Assembly: GCF_024809855.1 (NCBI RefSeq)
Contig: NZ_JANUEM010000001.1
Location: 248,001 to 312,000 of the forward strand
Source of the DNA: Rheinheimera pacifica
GTDB lineage: Bacteria > Pseudomonadota > Gammaproteobacteria > Enterobacterales > Alteromonadaceae
Length of the DNA: 64,000 nt
Direction of reading: 5' to 3'
Part shown: positions 10,322-18,621 of the stretch, piece after piece
Layout of the letters: each line of letters starts with the position of its first letter
Position numbering within the stretch: position 1 is the first letter of the stretch
Translations under genes and position numbers: made by a program
Notes under the pieces: generated by a model
Seen by the model: the letters and a program-made list of their open reading frames with translations, nothing else
The model's database searches: none
Told to the model about the DNA's origin: nothing

Positions 10322-10771
10322 ATGCCAGAAGGCAATACTACCAAAACGCTGGGCTTACTTGCCCTTGCAGGCGTAGCGCCATATCAGGAAGCTGTCGGGG
10401 AAGAGTATATGAACCCGAAGCAACTGGAACATTTCCGCCGCATTCTCGACGCCTGGCGTCAGCAGCTGCGTGAAGAAGTGGATCGCACCAAGAACCATAT
10501 GGCTGATGAAGCTGCTAACTTCCCGGACCCGGTAGACCGTGCCGCTCAGGAAGAAGAATTCAGTTTAGAACTACGTGCCCGCGACCGTGAGCGTAAGCTG
10601 CTGAAAAAAATTGAAAAAACTTTGCAGAAAATCGAAGATGAAGACTTCGGTTACTGCGATACCTGCGGTATTGAAATTGGCATTAAACGCCTGGAAGCCC
10701 GGCCAACGGCTGACATGTGTATCGATTGCAAAACCTTAGCAGAAATTAAGGAAAAGCAACTGGGCGGCTAA
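10322..10771 (+). CDS. dksA: RNA polymerase-binding transcription factor DksA
   Basis: This 149-residue protein enters the RNA polymerase secondary channel and, with ppGpp, resets promoter activity in starvation. The start is the ATG at 10322, six bases after AGGAG (10311-10315); an in-frame ATG nine codons upstream lacks this spacing. The coiled-coil tip contains FPDPVDRAA with the two key aspartates (69 and 72) and Ala74. A C-x2-C...C-x2-C zinc finger (CDTC, CIDC) follows, and the C-terminal helix is typical. It heads a plus-strand block with gluQ one base behind it, the same order as in many gammaproteobacteria. Confidence 0.97.
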   Translation: MPEGNTTKTLGLLALAGVAPYQEAVGEEYMNPKQLEHFRRILDAWRQQLREEVDRTKNHMADEAANFPDPVDRAAQEEEFSLELRARDRERKLLKKIEKTLQKIEDEDFGYCDTCGIEIGIKRLEARPTADMCIDCKTLAEIKEKQLGG

Positions 10772-10772
10772 G

Positions 10773-11678
10773 ATGCCCGCTACAATGCCAGTTTCTAGCC
10801 CCGCTTATATCGGCCGGTTTGCACCTTCGCCTTCCGGCCCACTTCATTTTGGTTCCCTTATTGCTGCGGTTGGCAGCTATCTGCAGGCAAAAAGCCAGCA
10901 TGGCCAGTGGCTGGTGCGAATGGAAGACATTGACACCCCGCGCATGGTACCAGGCATCAACAGTGATATTCTGCGCACACTGGAGCAATTTGGTTTGCTG
11001 TGGGATGGTGAGGTGCTGTATCAAAGCCAGCGCCTGGCACGCTACAGTGAAATTTTTAACCAGCTGCAGCAACGTCAGCTAATTTATGCCTGCCAGTGCA
11101 GCCGCAAGCAAATCAGTGCAATGGGCGGGACTTACGACAACCGTTGTGCCACAAAGAATTTAAACAGTAACAACCTGGCCTGGCGTTTACGCAGTAACAA
11201 TGTCAGCACACATTTTACAGATCTGCTATTTGGCCACCAGCAGATAGCAAGCCAACTGGCACAGGAAGATTATATTATTAAACGCCGCGATGGTTTGTTT
11301 GCTTACCAGTTGGTGGTAGTGGCAGATGACATCGATCAGGGGATCACTGAAGTGATCCGCGGCGCCGATTTATTACCGATGACACCACGGCAACAAGCAT
11401 TAATTAGTTTGCTTGGTGCTATACAGCCCGGATACGGTCACTTGCCGCTGGCGGTGCTGGAGCCTGGATTTAAGCTCAGTAAACAAAATCACGCGGCCGC
11501 CATTAGCCAATGGCCCAAAGCACAGGTAATGAGTAAAGTATTGCGTTTTCTTGGCCACCCGCTACCAACAGAGTTAGAACAAGCCCCAGTTACGGAGCAA
11601 TTAGGCTGGGCCATTAACAACTGGCAGCTTGCTAAAGTGCCGCAACAACTGGAAATAAGTAGTACAGAATTTCGTTAA
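10773..11678 (+). CDS. gluQ: glutamyl-Q tRNA(Asp) synthetase
   Basis: This 301-residue paralogue of glutamyl-tRNA synthetase lacks the anticodon-binding domain. It attaches glutamate to queuosine in tRNA(Asp). The nucleotide-binding part has GRFAPSPSGPLHFGS (HIGH-like). A zinc-binding cluster is visible (CQC followed by YDNRC), and the KMSKS-like element reads KLSKQ. The length fits the GluQ family. It begins one base after the dksA stop, which strongly suggests a shared transcript. A weak hairpin with five Ts (11708-11733) follows its stop. Confidence 0.95.
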   Translation: MPATMPVSSPAYIGRFAPSPSGPLHFGSLIAAVGSYLQAKSQHGQWLVRMEDIDTPRMVPGINSDILRTLEQFGLLWDGEVLYQSQRLARYSEIFNQLQQRQLIYACQCSRKQISAMGGTYDNRCATKNLNSNNLAWRLRSNNVSTHFTDLLFGHQQIASQLAQEDYIIKRRDGLFAYQLVVVADDIDQGITEVIRGADLLPMTPRQQALISLLGAIQPGYGHLPLAVLEPGFKLSKQNHAAAISQWPKAQVMSKVLRFLGHPLPTELEQAPVTEQLGWAINNWQLAKVPQQLEISSTEFR

Positions 11679-11707
11679 GCCGGCCCGGTTTAATTCTTTT
11701 TTTGTTT

Positions 11708-11733
11708 CGGCTGCGGTATTATTAGCCGTTTTT
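11708..11733 (+). terminator. weak hairpin plus T-run between gluQ and pcnB
   Basis: A five-base stem (CGGCT/AGCCG) with an 11-base loop is followed by TTTTT. The stem is short, so this may be a partial terminator that lowers read-through from dksA-gluQ into pcnB rather than a full stop. Confidence 0.35.
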
Positions 11734-11740
11734 AAAACAA

Positions 11741-11786
11741 TGCAGCCGAGGGCTGTTATAAACTGCAGCTCAGGGCTGTTGTCAGG
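11741..11786 (+). repeat. 23-bp imperfect tandem repeat in the pcnB leader
   Basis: Two adjacent 23-base units start at 11741 and 11764. They share TGCAGC and AGGGCTGTT in the same positions, about 17 of 23 bases identical. The second copy ends inside the pcnB ribosome-binding site (AGGAG at 11784-11788). A duplication placed here could affect leader folding and translation; no function is shown by the sequence. Confidence 0.6.
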
Positions 11787-11798
11787 AGAATTATCATT
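11784..11798 (+). promoter_or_regulatory. pcnB ribosome-binding site and AUU start codon
   Basis: AGGAG at 11784-11788 is followed after seven bases by ATT at 11796. The nearest conventional start, GTG at 11808, is 19 bases from AGGAG, too far for normal initiation. Reading from the ATT gives I-I-S-R-V-L-D-F-C-R-R, which aligns without gaps to the E. coli PcnB beginning M-F-T-R-V-A-N-F-C-R-K. E. coli pcnB is known to start at AUU. Confidence 0.75.
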
Positions 11799-13253
11799 AT
11801 TTCGCGAGTGTTAGATTTTTGCCGCCGCACTTTTGGCAGCAAGGCCATTAAGGTAAACAACCAGAAAACTAAAGCTGTAAGCAAAGTGCAACAGGCACCA
11901 CGCCCGGCCCCAGGCGCCAGCCTGCTACCTGCAGTGCAGCGTTTAAGCCGTGACCAGCATGCTATTTCACGTAAAGACATCAGCCCAAATGCGCTTAAAG
12001 TGCTGTACCGGCTTAAAGACGCTGGTTTTGATGCTTATCTGGTTGGCGGTTGTATCCGCGATTTATTACTTGGCCTTAAACCAAAAGATTTTGATGTGGT
12101 AACCAACGCCAAACCCGAGCAGGTAAAGCAGGTGTTTCGTAACTGCCGCCTGATTGGCCGCCGTTTTCGTTTAGCTCATGTAGTGTTTGGCCGTGAAGTG
12201 ATTGAAGTTGCTACCTTCCGCGGCCACCACAGTGGTGCCGATGACGAAACAGACACCGCCCCTAAGTTAAAAACCGCCAGTTTAAGCGATCATGGCCAAA
12301 TTCTGCGTGACAACGTATACGGAACCATTGAAGAAGATGCTGAGCGGCGCGATTTTACCGTTAACGCGCTGTACTACTCGGTAAATGATTTCTGCGTTTA
12401 TGACTTTGCCAATGGCATACAGGCTATAACCGCACGTAAAATCGAACTGATTGGCGATCCGGAAACACGGTATCGCGAAGATCCGGTACGCATTTTGCGG
12501 GCTATCCGCTTTGCTACCAAGCTGAATATGCAAATTGCTCCAGCCAGCGCAGAACCCATACCACAACTGGCAGTACTATTGAAAAATATCCCGCCACCGC
12601 GTTTATTCGACGAGCTGGTAAAGCTGCTGCTGGCCGGTAAAGCTTTTGACAACTTTATGCTGATGCGCGACAGCAAAGTACTAAAGCAGTTGCTGCCGCA
12701 ACTGGATAAACTGTTAAAGCAAGAGCCGGAAGGCAAAGCGTTTCAGCTGGCCACTAAAGCGCTGCAAAATACCGATGAGCGGGTTGAAGCAGATAAACCG
12801 GTAACACCGGCCTTTATTTTTGCCGCCCTGTTATGGTACCCGGTAGAGCTGCGCAGCCAGATACTGATAATCGACGGTTTAAGTGAAATTGACGCGATGA
12901 ATATCGCCATGACCGAAGTGCTGGACGATATTCAGCGCACTATTGCGATCCCTAAGCGTTTTACGCTGGCAATGCGCGATATCTGGGCTCTGCAAAGCCG
13001 TTTAACCAAACGCGCCGGGCGCCGGGCTTTTAAACTGCTGGAACAACCTAAGTTTCGTGGTGCCTTTGACTTTCTACAATTACGTGCCGAAGCCGAAGGC
13101 GGCAGCTTAATTGAGCTGGCGCTGTGGTGGGAAAGATTTCAATTTGCCGATGAGACAGGCCGCCTGCAGCTGATCAACCAGCTGGGTAAAGACGGCATCG
13201 ACAAAGGCCCGCGCCGTCGTCGCAATTATAAACGTAAACCCACGGTAGAATGA
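11796..13253 (+). CDS. pcnB: poly(A) polymerase I
   Basis: This 485-residue protein (from the proposed AUU start) adds 3' poly(A) tails that promote RNA decay. The nucleotidyltransferase core has LVGGCIRDLLLG and the catalytic KPKDFDVVTNA with the D-x-D pair. RNA-binding regions follow (RRDFTVNALYY, GDPETRYREDPVRILRAIRFA). The C-terminus is basic and arginine-rich, as in PcnB and unlike tRNA nucleotidyltransferase. The stretch QHAISRKDIS near the start is shared with E. coli. I chose ATT 11796 because of the ribosome-binding site spacing and the N-terminal alignment; a tool restricted to ATG/GTG/TTG would give GTG 11808. folK overlaps its end by 4 bases. Confidence 0.95.
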   Translation: MISRVLDFCRRTFGSKAIKVNNQKTKAVSKVQQAPRPAPGASLLPAVQRLSRDQHAISRKDISPNALKVLYRLKDAGFDAYLVGGCIRDLLLGLKPKDFDVVTNAKPEQVKQVFRNCRLIGRRFRLAHVVFGREVIEVATFRGHHSGADDETDTAPKLKTASLSDHGQILRDNVYGTIEEDAERRDFTVNALYYSVNDFCVYDFANGIQAITARKIELIGDPETRYREDPVRILRAIRFATKLNMQIAPASAEPIPQLAVLLKNIPPPRLFDELVKLLLAGKAFDNFMLMRDSKVLKQLLPQLDKLLKQEPEGKAFQLATKALQNTDERVEADKPVTPAFIFAALLWYPVELRSQILIIDGLSEIDAMNIAMTEVLDDIQRTIAIPKRFTLAMRDIWALQSRLTKRAGRRAFKLLEQPKFRGAFDFLQLRAEAEGGSLIELALWWERFQFADETGRLQLINQLGKDGIDKGPRRRRNYKRKPTVE

Positions 13254-13753
13254 TGACTCCGCTTCGTTGTTATATTGGTTTAGGTGCTAACCTGGACGAG
13301 CCCGTGGCACAGTTGCAACAAGCGGTACAGGCACTGAAGCAGTTAGCCGGTAGTAACTTGGTTGCCGTGTCTGGTTTTTATGGCTCTAAACCTATGGGGC
13401 CGCAAGATCAACCCGATTACGTTAATGCGGTGGCCGCCATAGACACCACACTAACAGCAGAGCAGCTACTGGATGCGCTGCAGCAAATAGAACAACTGCA
13501 AGGCCGCCAACGCAAAGCCGAGCGTTGGGGCCCGCGCACGCTGGATTTAGATATTCTGCTGTATGGCAATCAGGTTATCGCCACTGAACGCTTAACCGTG
13601 CCGCACTATGGCTTACGTGTACGTGAGTTTGTACTGTATCCCCTCTACGAAATTGCGCCCCGGCTTAACCTGCCGGATGGTACTGTATTATCCTCTTTAC
13701 TGGCGCAGGTACCGCAAAATGGCCTGCAAAAACTTCACAGCAGTTGCAGCTGA
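13250..13753 (+). CDS. folK: 2-amino-4-hydroxy-6-hydroxymethyldihydropteridine pyrophosphokinase
   Basis: This 167-residue HPPK transfers pyrophosphate from ATP to 6-hydroxymethyl-dihydropterin in folate synthesis. The N-terminal YIGLGANL and the signature RWGPRTLDLDILLYG are clear, and the length is normal. ATG at 13250 overlaps the pcnB TGA; a second ATG lies at 13253. The pcnB-folK-panB-panC order is conserved in gammaproteobacteria. An 8-bp perfect hairpin starts inside its stop codon (13752-13770). Confidence 0.96.
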   Translation: MMTPLRCYIGLGANLDEPVAQLQQAVQALKQLAGSNLVAVSGFYGSKPMGPQDQPDYVNAVAAIDTTLTAEQLLDALQQIEQLQGRQRKAERWGPRTLDLDILLYGNQVIATERLTVPHYGLRVREFVLYPLYEIAPRLNLPDGTVLSSLLAQVPQNGLQKLHSSCS

Positions 13754-13770
13754 TCGCACTTTGTGCGATC
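13752..13770 (+). other. hairpin between folK and panB
   Basis: A perfect eight-base stem (GATCGCAC / GTGCGATC) with a TTT loop begins at the folK stop codon. No U-run follows, so it is more likely an mRNA stability or processing hairpin, or a weak attenuator, than a full terminator. Confidence 0.45.
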
Positions 13771-13806
13771 TTGCGCGTCCTGCGTTAATGGTCGGATGAG
13801 AAGATT

Positions 13807-14598
13807 ATGGCTAAGATCACCACTGCCGTATTACAGAAAATGAAGCAGCAAAGCGACAAGATCACTATGCTGACAGCCTATGATGCCAGCTTCGCTAAAT
13901 TATTTGCCGAACAAGGCGTAGAGGTGCTGCTGATTGGCGATTCCTTAGGTATGGTGCTGCAAGGCCACGGCGATACTTTGCCGGTTACGGTAAACGACAT
14001 TGCTTACCATACCCGCGCCGTGCGCGCGGGTGCGCCCGATGCATTCGTCATCGCCGATATGCCATTTATGAGCTACGGCACTATTGAGCAAGCATTGCAA
14101 AGCGTAGTACCGCTGATGCAGGCCGGTGCCAATATGGTAAAACTCGAAGGCGGCGACTTTTTACTGCCCACAGTAAAAGCATTAACCGAGCGCGGCGTAC
14201 CGGTATGTGGTCATTTGGGCTTAACACCGCAGTCGGTGCATATTTTGGGCGGCTATAAAGTGCAGGGTAAAACCGATGCGGCTGCCAACAACATGGTAGC
14301 GCAAGCCAAAGCCCTGCAAGACGCCGGCGCCCAGTTGCTGGTGTTAGAATGCATTCCCACCGCCTTAGCTAAACGCATTACTGAAGCGCTGAGCATTCCG
14401 GTTATCGGCATCGGCGCCGGTAATGTTACCGACGGCCAGGTGCTGGTAATGCATGATTTACTCGGTATCAGCAGTGGCTATATCCCGAAATTCTCCAAAA
14501 ACTATCTGGCACAAACCGGCGAGATAAGAAGCGCTATTGCCGCTTATGTCAGCGAAGTAAAAAGCCAGACTTTTCCTGCCAGCGAACACAGTTTTTAA
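13807..14598 (+). CDS. panB: 3-methyl-2-oxobutanoate hydroxymethyltransferase
   Basis: This 263-residue enzyme makes ketopantoate from 2-oxoisovalerate and methylene-tetrahydrofolate, the first committed step to pantothenate. Visible family motifs include [29 protein letters not shown] and MVKLEGG, and the length is standard. A GAGAAG ribosome-binding site precedes ATG 13807. panC follows after five bases, so the two are surely co-transcribed. Together with panP at 16872-18536 they cover most of the pathway to pantothenate; panE and panD are not present here. Confidence 0.97.
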   Translation: MAKITTAVLQKMKQQSDKITMLTAYDASFAKLFAEQGVEVLLIGDSLGMVLQGHGDTLPVTVNDIAYHTRAVRAGAPDAFVIADMPFMSYGTIEQALQSVVPLMQAGANMVKLEGGDFLLPTVKALTERGVPVCGHLGLTPQSVHILGGYKVQGKTDAAANNMVAQAKALQDAGAQLLVLECIPTALAKRITEALSIPVIGIGAGNVTDGQVLVMHDLLGISSGYIPKFSKNYLAQTGEIRSAIAAYVSEVKSQTFPASEHSF

Positions 14599-14603
14599 GG
14601 CCG

Positions 14604-15446
14604 ATGAAAATACTTAACTCTATTGCTACGCTGCGGGCACAAATCAGTGCCTGGCGGCAAAACGGCGAGCGTATCGCCTTTGTGCCCACTATGGGCAACC
14701 TGCATAACGGCCACTTAAAACTGGTTGATGTCGCCAAAAGCCAAGCCGATCGGGTCATTGTCAGCATCTTTGTAAACCCGATGCAGTTTGGTAAAAATGA
14801 AGATCTCGACAGTTACCCGCGTACGCTGGAGGCTGATTGTGCCGGGCTAACCGCCCATGGTGCCGATGCAGTATTTACCCCTACGCCGGATATGATGTAC
14901 CCGCGCGGCCTCGACGTACAAACCTTTGTCGAAGTGCCTTTGCTTGGCGATTTACACTGTGGTGCCAGCCGCACTGGTCATTTTCGTGGCGTGTCGACTA
15001 TCGTTTGCAAGTTGTTTAATCTGGTGCAGCCGGATATTGCCTGCTTTGGTCAGAAGGACTATCAGCAACTGGCCATTATCCGCCAGATGGTAACCGATTT
15101 ATCCTTACCGATTGAGATTATCGGTGTGCCCACCGAACGGGCAGAAAATGGCCTGGCACTGAGCTCACGCAACGGCTATTTAACGCCACAGCAGTTAGCT
15201 ACAGCCCCTAAACTCTATCAATTGTTGCAACAACTACGCGCGCAAATTCTGGCCGGTAACCATGATTACCGCAGCCTGGAGTTGCACACTAAACAGCAAC
15301 TGAGTGCTGCCGGTTTTACGCCGGATTATATTGATATCTCTGATCAAACCGATCTGACACTGGCAACCACAGCAGAGCAGGCTAAAGTGATTCTGGCCGC
15401 AGCCTGGCTGGGTAACACACGGTTAATTGATAATCTGGAAGTTTGA
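14604..15446 (+). CDS. panC: pantothenate synthetase
   Basis: This 280-residue ligase joins pantoate and beta-alanine using ATP. The nucleotide-binding HIGH-type motif is HNGH in [16 protein letters not shown], and the KMSKS-like region reads [17 protein letters not shown] and [11 protein letters not shown] are also typical. It is the last core gene of the plus-strand block. A hairpin (15456-15481) follows its stop. The beta-alanine it needs would come from the PLP decarboxylase encoded convergently at 16872-18536. Confidence 0.97.
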   Translation: MKILNSIATLRAQISAWRQNGERIAFVPTMGNLHNGHLKLVDVAKSQADRVIVSIFVNPMQFGKNEDLDSYPRTLEADCAGLTAHGADAVFTPTPDMMYPRGLDVQTFVEVPLLGDLHCGASRTGHFRGVSTIVCKLFNLVQPDIACFGQKDYQQLAIIRQMVTDLSLPIEIIGVPTERAENGLALSSRNGYLTPQQLATAPKLYQLLQQLRAQILAGNHDYRSLELHTKQQLSAAGFTPDYIDISDQTDLTLATTAEQAKVILAAAWLGNTRLIDNLEV

Positions 15447-15455
15447 TTTTCTGTC

Positions 15456-15481
15456 AGGCTGTCGCTATTAGCAGACAGCCT
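15456..15481 (+). terminator. hairpin downstream of panC
   Basis: A perfect eight-base stem (AGGCTGTC / GACAGCCT) with a ten-base loop lies nine bases after the panC stop. No strong U-run follows, so it may be a weak or Rho-assisted terminator. Confidence 0.4.
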
Positions 15482-15670
15482 AACTAATTGATATTAAATA
15501 CCTTTATATTTACCTACCGCAGAGTGACGCTGATCGGCGACAACTAAACCTGAGTCTCGCGAAAAAGCCGAGACAAAAACAACATAACCTAATGAATAAT
15601 ATAAACTTTTAAATTCTGGCACGGCATCTGCAATTGCTATAGCAAGATTGCAGAAAGCCGGAGACGGAAA

Positions 15671-15850
15671 ATGAAAAAAGCCCTTATTACTGCCCTGTTG
15701 TTACTAAGTGCCAATCTGGTACTGGCAAACGAATTTCTGAATAAGGTGAATCAGCAAGAGCAGCCACAAACAGCGATGATGTCTGAGGCTGAATTGGCGG
15801 CTCAGGAAGAACTTACTGCAGCGTTATCTGCCAATGCAGAGTTGCCTTAA
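15671..15850 (+). CDS. 59-residue secreted or periplasmic small protein
   Basis: ATG at 15671 is preceded by GGAG at 15660-15663. The product begins with a strong signal peptide (MKKALITALLLLSANLVLA, cleavage after LVLA). The mature part is about 40 residues, rich in E, Q and A, with no cysteine, and probably helical. It sits alone between panC and a convergent small membrane protein gene, with 224 bases upstream of it and a strong hairpin (15879-15904) downstream. I do not recognise the family. The signal peptide, ribosome-binding site and terminator together argue that it is a real gene. Confidence 0.6.
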   Translation: MKKALITALLLLSANLVLANEFLNKVNQQEQPQTAMMSEAELAAQEELTAALSANAELP

Positions 15851-15878
15851 AGCATTAACTTAACAGAGTTGCTTAAAA

Positions 15879-15904
15879 CGAACGGGTGGCAAGCCACCCG
15901 TTCG
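15879..15904. terminator. bidirectional terminator between convergent small genes
   Basis: A perfect 12-base inverted repeat (CGAACGGGTGGC / GCCACCCGTTCG) with a two-base spacer separates the plus-strand 59-residue protein from the minus-strand TM2-like gene. On the minus strand it is followed by TTTT, so it suits that gene best but can serve both. Confidence 0.65.
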
Positions 15905-15905
15905 G

Positions 15906-16130
15906 CTAAAAGCCTGACCTGAATTTAGCTGCATCAATAATGGCCCACAGATGGGCAATGGCCGCAATAATGCCGGGTATGATTAAAAACCACAGTGCAT
16001 AGCCCACTGCACAAACCAGGAAAAACATAATCGCCGCAAATATACGGCCCTGTACCAGTTGGCCTAAGCCCGGAATAAACACGTTACATAGCGCGGCAAT
16101 AACATTGCCACCTGAACCCTGACCTGACAT
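15906..16130 (-). CDS. TM2-like small membrane protein
   Basis: This 74-residue protein has a glycine/serine-rich start and two hydrophobic helices separated by a short turn. The motif NVFIPGLGQLVQGR is typical of TM2-domain and related small inner-membrane proteins, whose function is mostly unknown. A GGGAGAA ribosome-binding site lies before ATG 16130. It follows the DUF2959 lipoprotein gene by 32 bases on the same strand, so the two are probably co-transcribed. Confidence 0.7.
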   Translation of the reverse strand: MSGQGSGGNVIAALCNVFIPGLGQLVQGRIFAAIMFFLVCAVGYALWFLIIPGIIAAIAHLWAIIDAAKFRSGF

Positions 16131-16162
16131 AACGTTCTCCCTATCTTTTGCTGTTTAATATA

Positions 16163-16801
16163 TTACTGCTTTAAGGCTGCAACAAACTGCTCCGACTGTA
16201 AAATAGCGTTGTTCATATCATCAATCAGCCGGTTAATGTCTTTTTGCACAGTATTAAATTCACCCTGCAATGCGCCAATAGCCTTAGCATTTAAATTATG
16301 CTTTAAATACAGTGAATTATCTCTAAGAGATGCCAGTACAGGCTGCATACTTTGCTCGGCGCGGCGCATGGTTTTCAGCAGGCTGTTGTACTGGCGTCTG
16401 GTATCAGCCAGCTTTTTTTTACTGTCCTGCTTTAACTTGGCGTTAGTATACTGCTCCAACTCGTCCTGCCATTCATCAAACAACGCCTCTGCTACTGCTT
16501 CAATGCTATTAATCCGCTTACTAACATCCTCAGCCGCAGCACTGCAGGCCTGATATTCGCTGTCAGTGGCAACATACATACGCTGTAGATCGCCGCCATC
16601 AAATTTAATCAGGTCGCTAAACTGCTCCAAAGCTGATTTAAACTGCTTCTGTGCATCCTGCTGCGACTCCTGCGCTTCTTCTACGCGGTTAACCAGAATA
16701 TCGCGTTTATGAACACCCACTTTTTCCATCGCAGAATAATAAGCACTCTGACAGCCAGTAACACTGAGTAACAAAGGGAGTAAAAACCAAGCATAACGCA
16801 T
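16163..16801 (-). CDS. DUF2959-type lipoprotein
   Basis: This 212-residue protein starts at ATG 16801, giving a lipoprotein signal with lipobox SVTGC (MRYAWFLLPLLLSVTGC). An in-frame start 31 codons upstream would hide the signal and run close to panP. The mature region is charged and helical, with long coiled-coil-like stretches (VEEAQESQQDAQKQFKSAL and similar). It is consistent with the DUF2959 family, whose function is unknown. It should be anchored in the outer or inner membrane facing the periplasm. It lies 70 bases downstream of panP on the same strand. Confidence 0.75.
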   Translation of the reverse strand: MRYAWFLLPLLLSVTGCQSAYYSAMEKVGVHKRDILVNRVEEAQESQQDAQKQFKSALEQFSDLIKFDGGDLQRMYVATDSEYQACSAAAEDVSKRINSIEAVAEALFDEWQDELEQYTNAKLKQDSKKKLADTRRQYNSLLKTMRRAEQSMQPVLASLRDNSLYLKHNLNAKAIGALQGEFNTVQKDINRLIDDMNNAILQSEQFVAALKQ

Positions 16802-16871
16802 AAAATCAGTCCGTTGCCAAAAGGTAATGCCTGATGATAGCCTGTGATGCCACTTAGAACAAACCCGAATG

Positions 16872-18536
16872 TCAGGCAGCAAGCTCTTTGGCAAGTTGCA
16901 GTAGTTTGGGGTAAAACTCTTTGTCTAACTGCGCCAGCTGATCCTGCTCTACCAGTACATCATGCAGAATTTGCTCTGTGGTTAACGGGTTTGCCAACAC
17001 CACCCGGAATACGATAGTTTCCTGGCGCTGGTACCGTGCCGGGGTTAAGCGGGTACGCGATACAAAAGATTTACCTTCTTCGCGCTGACGCTTTTGGATA
17101 AACTTTGTCAGGCCATTTAGCAGCTCGTTAAAGCGCTGCAACTGCTCCGTGTTGGCATTAGCCATGGCTTTTTGCACCTGCGCCGGCACATAACGGTAGG
17201 TTAGCAAACACAGCTCGGGCTCGGTGATCAGTTCAAAATCAATATTGTGTGCAATTAATGTAGCAAAGTAGCGTGCCTTCTCCAGGCTTCTGTTGATCAG
17301 AATTTCATAGCCGTCGCGACCAATGACCTGCAAACAGGCGTGCACCAGCATTGCCATACCCGGGCGTGAGCCTTCCAGCGTCTGGCTGCCTAAATCTTTT
17401 GAGCCTTTACGCAGGATATATTCAGCATGGTGCTCAATAGCATGCGCAGCTGAAGGGTGCTTAAACACCACCATACCAGCGCCCATAGGTACATACATTT
17501 GTTTGTGTGCATCTATGGTAACGGAATCTGCACGCTCTATACCGGCCAGTAAATAGCGGTATTTTTCTGACAGTAAAGTCGCACCACCCCAGGCAGCATC
17601 AACATGAAAATGACACTGATACTGCTCGGCTAAATCGGCCAGCTGGTGCAAGGGGTCAACATTACCGGTTTCAGTAGTACCTGCCACACCAACAATAGCC
17701 AGTACGCGGATATTAGCAGCGCTAAGCTCAGCCATTTTTTCGGCCAGCAAGGCAGTATCAATTTTATTGTTGGCGTCGGTTTTAACCGCGATCAGTGATT
17801 CACGGCCTATACCCAACACATCGGCGGCTTTGCCCAATGAGTAATGGCCACGCTCGGACACCAGGATCGCCAGGCCATCATAGCCATAGTGCTTCATCGC
17901 CTTAAACAGGCCTTCACGGGCGATCCCTTTAAAGTCGCCATCGGCTTTTAGCAGGCGGTTACGCGCTATCCAAAGTGCGGTAATATTGGCGATAGTGCCG
18001 CCGGAACAAAACGCACCCAGCGAATGGTTGGCACTGTGCATCCACTTTTTATAAAAGCCATCACTTTCACCATACACCAGGTGATGCATCATACCCAGCA
18101 CCTGGCGCTCCATCGGCGTAAAAGCTTTGGAGGTTTCAATTTTTACCAGATTCTGGTTCAACCCCACCATCATTTTCGACAGTGACAACACAAAGTACGG
18201 CAGCGCCGACGTCATATGACCAATAAAACTCGGCGCCGCCGTATGTACCGAATGCGCAACCAGCTTTTGCATCAGGCTTTCGGCGTAATCTGAGACAAAG
18301 TTCGGCATTTGCGGGATTTGGTGGGTTTGAAAATCGCGCTCAATTTGCCACAGCGGTTTTTCTACCGCCACAATACTTTCACGCAAAAAACCCGCCAGAT
18401 TCTGGGACAGATTCTGCTCAATAATACTCAGCGTTGAGTCTGGCGCTTCCGGCACCGTAAAGATGCGCCATAAAGCTTCTTCAGAAGCGGTTGCCTGGCG
18501 TTTACTGGATTCTGTCATACGCTTGCTACTCTGCAT
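16872..18536 (-). CDS. panP: pyridoxal-dependent aspartate 1-decarboxylase PanP
   Basis: This 554-residue group II PLP decarboxylase has the cofactor lysine in TIDAHKQMYVP, the HVDAAWGG aspartate, and a GTTETGNVDP loop. The family (panP, described in Vibrio and relatives) makes beta-alanine from aspartate in organisms lacking the pyruvoyl enzyme PanD. Its position convergent with panB-panC supports this role over glutamate decarboxylase, to which it is related. ATG 18536 is used here; ATG 18518 is an equally possible start, and neither has a clear ribosome-binding site. yadG-yadH lie upstream, matching the neighbourhood of panD in E. coli. Confidence 0.85.
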   Translation of the reverse strand: MQSSKRMTESSKRQATASEEALWRIFTVPEAPDSTLSIIEQNLSQNLAGFLRESIVAVEKPLWQIERDFQTHQIPQMPNFVSDYAESLMQKLVAHSVHTAAPSFIGHMTSALPYFVLSLSKMMVGLNQNLVKIETSKAFTPMERQVLGMMHHLVYGESDGFYKKWMHSANHSLGAFCSGGTIANITALWIARNRLLKADGDFKGIAREGLFKAMKHYGYDGLAILVSERGHYSLGKAADVLGIGRESLIAVKTDANNKIDTALLAEKMAELSAANIRVLAIVGVAGTTETGNVDPLHQLADLAEQYQCHFHVDAAWGGATLLSEKYRYLLAGIERADSVTIDAHKQMYVPMGAGMVVFKHPSAAHAIEHHAEYILRKGSKDLGSQTLEGSRPGMAMLVHACLQVIGRDGYEILINRSLEKARYFATLIAHNIDFELITEPELCLLTYRYVPAQVQKAMANANTEQLQRFNELLNGLTKFIQKRQREEGKSFVSRTRLTPARYQRQETIVFRVVLANPLTTEQILHDVLVEQDQLAQLDKEFYPKLLQLAKELAA

Positions 18537-18570
18537 ACGGTTTCAGCGGTTACTAAAACAGCCGGAAAAT

Positions 18571-18594
18571 GGCGCTCACTTTACTGCAAGCGCC
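18571..18594 (-). terminator. possible terminator after yadH
   Basis: A six-base stem (GGCGCT / AGCGCC) with a 12-base loop lies between yadH and panP. On the minus strand it is followed by ATTTTCC. It is weak, so panP may be partly co-transcribed with yadGH. Confidence 0.35.
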
Positions 18595-18621
18595 GAAAAA
18601 TGTCTGCAAAAAAGTGGCGGC

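Noticed and set aside
9997-10473. A 158-codon plus-strand frame spanning the pepB start and dksA start
   Set aside because: It overlaps both real genes in another frame and shows no recognisable domain.
15554-15574. Hairpin GTCTCG / CGAGAC upstream of the small secreted protein
   Set aside because: The stem is only six bases, has no T-run on the plus strand and no obvious promoter context.
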